Positions 62,382 through 64,000 of a stretch of DNA of 64,000 nt are shown piece by piece; within the stretch, counting starts at the first letter, position 1; every line of letters begins with the position of its first letter. The stretch comes from an uncultured Porphyromonadaceae bacterium. Its GTDB lineage: Bacteria; Bacteroidota; Bacteroidia; Bacteroidales; Muribaculaceae. The notes beneath the pieces were generated by a model that worked only from the letters and a program-made list of their open reading frames with translations, was not told the DNA's origin and did not search any database. The stretch spans positions 29,490 to 93,489 of the forward strand of contig CAMKOE010000008.1 of the NCBI GenBank assembly GCA_946414395.1, written 5' to 3'. Position numbers and translations under genes: made by a program.

Positions 62382-62930
62382 CTAGTTGATACATGATAAT
62401 AACAACAGCGGTACAAACTTTAACATTTTTTTACCCAATGAAATCCTCATCTGGGCAAATGAGCGTTGAATAATCTTCTTCACACCATCAACACTGATTC
62501 CAAGCATGTCGGCAACATCCTGATTGCTCTTCTGCTCGTAGAAGCGTAAATACAAGACACGTCTCACTCGCTCGGGCTGGCGATTGAGCACTGCCTTCAA
62601 GTGTGTTATACGTGCCTCATATTCATTCCAGTCTGTTTCGGTATAATGCTCTAAATCATTCAGCACTTCTTCCATCAATGGGACTTGACGGTTGCTCTGT
62701 TTCAATTGATCAAGGCAACGGTTGCGTACACTTGTATATAGATAGGATAAAACAGTGTTCAGGTCAATGGTTTCTCTTAAACGCCACACGTTAACAAAGA
62801 CTTCACTGACAACATCTTTGGCAATATCCTCATCGTGAGTAATGGCATGTGCATGATAATACAGCCGTTCATAGTTTTGCTTGAACAGATTCTCATATTC
62901 ATGGACTGTCAAAATCCCACTTTGATTCAT
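62382..62930 (-). CDS. ECF RNA polymerase sigma factor (FecI-like)
   Basis: Protein of 182 residues. Region 2 is at about 10-85 (YENLFKQNYERLYYHAHAITHDEDIAKDVVSEVFVNVW, LSYLYTSVRNRCLDQLK) and region 4 at about 115-170 (LNRQPERVRRVLYLRFYEQKSNQDVADMLGISVDGVKKII). ATG 62930 is chosen; the open frame reaches 62984 but that part spans the -7 box. Just downstream lies the FecR gene. Its expected target is the susC promoter at 61222-61271. Confidence 0.92.
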   Translation of the reverse strand: MNQSGILTVHEYENLFKQNYERLYYHAHAITHDEDIAKDVVSEVFVNVWRLRETIDLNTVLSYLYTSVRNRCLDQLKQSNRQVPLMEEVLNDLEHYTETDWNEYEARITHLKAVLNRQPERVRRVLYLRFYEQKSNQDVADMLGISVDGVKKIIQRSFAQMRISLGKKMLKFVPLLLLSCIN

Positions 62931-62962
62931 CCCCACATTATTATATTGAATTTTAGTGGGCA

Positions 62963-62970
62963 CAAAGATA
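62963..62970 (-). promoter_or_regulatory. -7 box of the sigma/FecR transcript
   Basis: Minus-strand TATCTTTG, 32 bases upstream of the sigma ATG. This is a primary-sigma type box, so the relay genes are likely expressed at a basal level. Confidence 0.5.
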
Positions 62971-63174
62971 AAAAAAATTCTCAAAACAGATGAATAATGA
63001 TATGAAAATCATTTTATAACTGATGAGCGAGCTCAGAATGTGACATGAGGGTGCGCAATCACAATAAGAAATTTCAAAATCTTCAAAAAAATGTACACCA
63101 GTAAATGAATTGAACGTATATAGGGCAAACAAGCGAGAATCATAAACTTTACAAACTAAATAATAAGAAATAAA

Positions 63175-64000
63175 ATGATGAAGAAGATTGCGACATTATT
63201 GACGATGGTGACGGTAGCGATGCTTGCCGCCGCCCAGATGGCTAATCCTGTGACCTTCACTTCGCAGTTGAGAACCACCAACGGCTCCAGTGAGGGCGAA
63301 ATCGTCTTTACAGGTAAAATCGACAAGGGCTGGCATGTGTATTCCACCAACCTGGGCGATGCAGGACCCACTGAGGCATCCATTACCTTCCACAAGAAGG
63401 ACGGTGTGGAACCAGTGGGTAAACTTAAGGCTGTAGGCAAGGAAATCTCTAAGTTCGACGAGATGTTCGGCGCCAAACTTCGCTACTTTGAAAATAACGT
63501 GCAGTTCGTGCAGAAGGTGAAGTTCACCAAGCCCAACTATGATATTGATGCCGACCTGGAGTACGGCGCATGCAACGACCAGTCGTGCCTGCCGCCGTCG
63601 AGCGTAAGCCTCAAGAAGGCAGGCAAGTCACCTGCCGTTGACGGTGAGGCCGACAAGAACAAGGAGGAAGAGAACAAGGCAAAGGCTGAGGCCGAATCCA
63701 AGGCCAAAGCCGACTCGCTCGCAGCCCTGGCAGCCGATAGTGCCGCGATGGGCGCTCCCGTCGATAGTGCGGCACTTGCAGCCCTCGACCATGATGCGCT
63801 GTGGAAACCCGTCGTGGGTGACATCCAAGCCATCGACGGCACCGCTGGTGGCAGCAGTAGCCGCTCGTTATGGTGGATCTTCCTGATGGGTCTGCTGGGC
63901 GGTCTGGTGGCATTGTTCACGCCGTGCGTGTGGCCCATCATCCCGATGACGGTGAGCTTCTTCCTCAAGCGTGCCAAGAATGATAAGAAAAAGGGCATCA
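63175..64000 (+). CDS. dsbD: Thiol:disulfide interchange protein DsbD (runs off the right edge)
   Basis: Frame open from ATG 63175 to the window end (275 codons seen). Signal peptide MMKKIATLLTMVTVAMLAAA; N-terminal DsbD-alpha domain (about 22-150; HVYSTNLGDAGPTEASITF) with its cysteine pair C133 and C138 (YGAC-NDQS-CLPP); an Ala/Glu/Lys-rich linker; then the first transmembrane helix with GLVALFTPC251VWPIIPMTVSFFLK, the conserved cysteine of the membrane domain. DsbD passes cytosolic thioredoxin electrons to the periplasm, fitting the nearby TrxB and TlpA. The remaining helices and C-terminal thioredoxin domain lie outside. A second ATG at 63178 is equally possible. Confidence 0.92.
   Translation, partial: MMKKIATLLTMVTVAMLAAAQMANPVTFTSQLRTTNGSSEGEIVFTGKIDKGWHVYSTNLGDAGPTEASITFHKKDGVEPVGKLKAVGKEISKFDEMFGAKLRYFENNVQFVQKVKFTKPNYDIDADLEYGACNDQSCLPPSSVSLKKAGKSPAVDGEADKNKEEENKAKAEAESKAKADSLAALAADSAAMGAPVDSAALAALDHDALWKPVVGDIQAIDGTAGGSSSRSLWWIFLMGLLGGLVALFTPCVWPIIPMTVSFFLKRAKNDKKKGI

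Overview
The window is a stretch of a Bacteroidales chromosome. The evidence is direct: SusC/SusD pairs, an ECF sigma/FecR/STN-SusC relay, DUF4369-TlpA and DUF6377 proteins, lipoprotein signal peptides, and many promoters of the Bacteroidetes form TTTG-N19..20-TAnnTTTG with no Shine-Dalgarno sequences. The coding DNA is fairly GC-rich. A gut Muribaculaceae or Prevotella-like species fits, but the family assignment is inference.

Layout. 1-13.7 kb is mostly housekeeping on the plus strand: the tail of a DNA methyltransferase, an ABC-F ATPase with a GNAT enzyme, a Crp-like regulator, DUF4924, RfbD, release factor 3, an AmgK-like kinase fused to a RapZ C-terminal domain and coupled to a MurU-like nucleotidyltransferase, an exported FMN-binding protein, an ECF sigma factor with a membrane-anchored barrel-like partner, and a serpin lipoprotein. 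13.7-24.3 kb holds a phosphoglucomutase, two related MFS transporters with an exported nitroreductase/flavin-reductase fusion, an SDR enzyme and TypA. 24.3-38.8 kb is a beta-glucan utilization locus: DUF6377 regulator, SusC, SusD, a surface glycan-binding lipoprotein with a duplicated domain, BACON-GH16, and two GH3 enzymes. 39.1-46.7 kb has a MmcQ/YjbR protein, an AraC regulator with an NTF2-like/flavodoxin/SDR operon, a C69 dipeptidase and a GH9 endoglucanase, which probably feeds oligosaccharides to the glucan locus.

46.7-53.8 kb is an accessory region: small ORFs, a truncated WYL-type regulator, an AAA/DUF4143 ATPase with a repeat-bearing leader, a NADAR-like protein, tRNA-Lys(UUU), 1.2 kb of palindrome-rich DNA without a gene, a tyrosine recombinase, and a scar joining an AraC start to an alcohol dehydrogenase tail. 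53.9-64 kb returns to core functions: TrxB, then a minus-strand unit of ECF sigma, FecR, STN-SusC, SusD and a TlpA lipoprotein, and at the right edge the start of DsbD.

The strongest unlisted signal is an intergenic repeat of about 130 bp with imperfect terminal inverted repeats, present three times (14528-14909, 21282-21411 inverted, 42392-42525); one copy is split by about 244 bp. A second, GC-rich palindromic repeat occurs at 44672-44784, and a sequence of similar type forms the 3' end of the flavodoxin gene.
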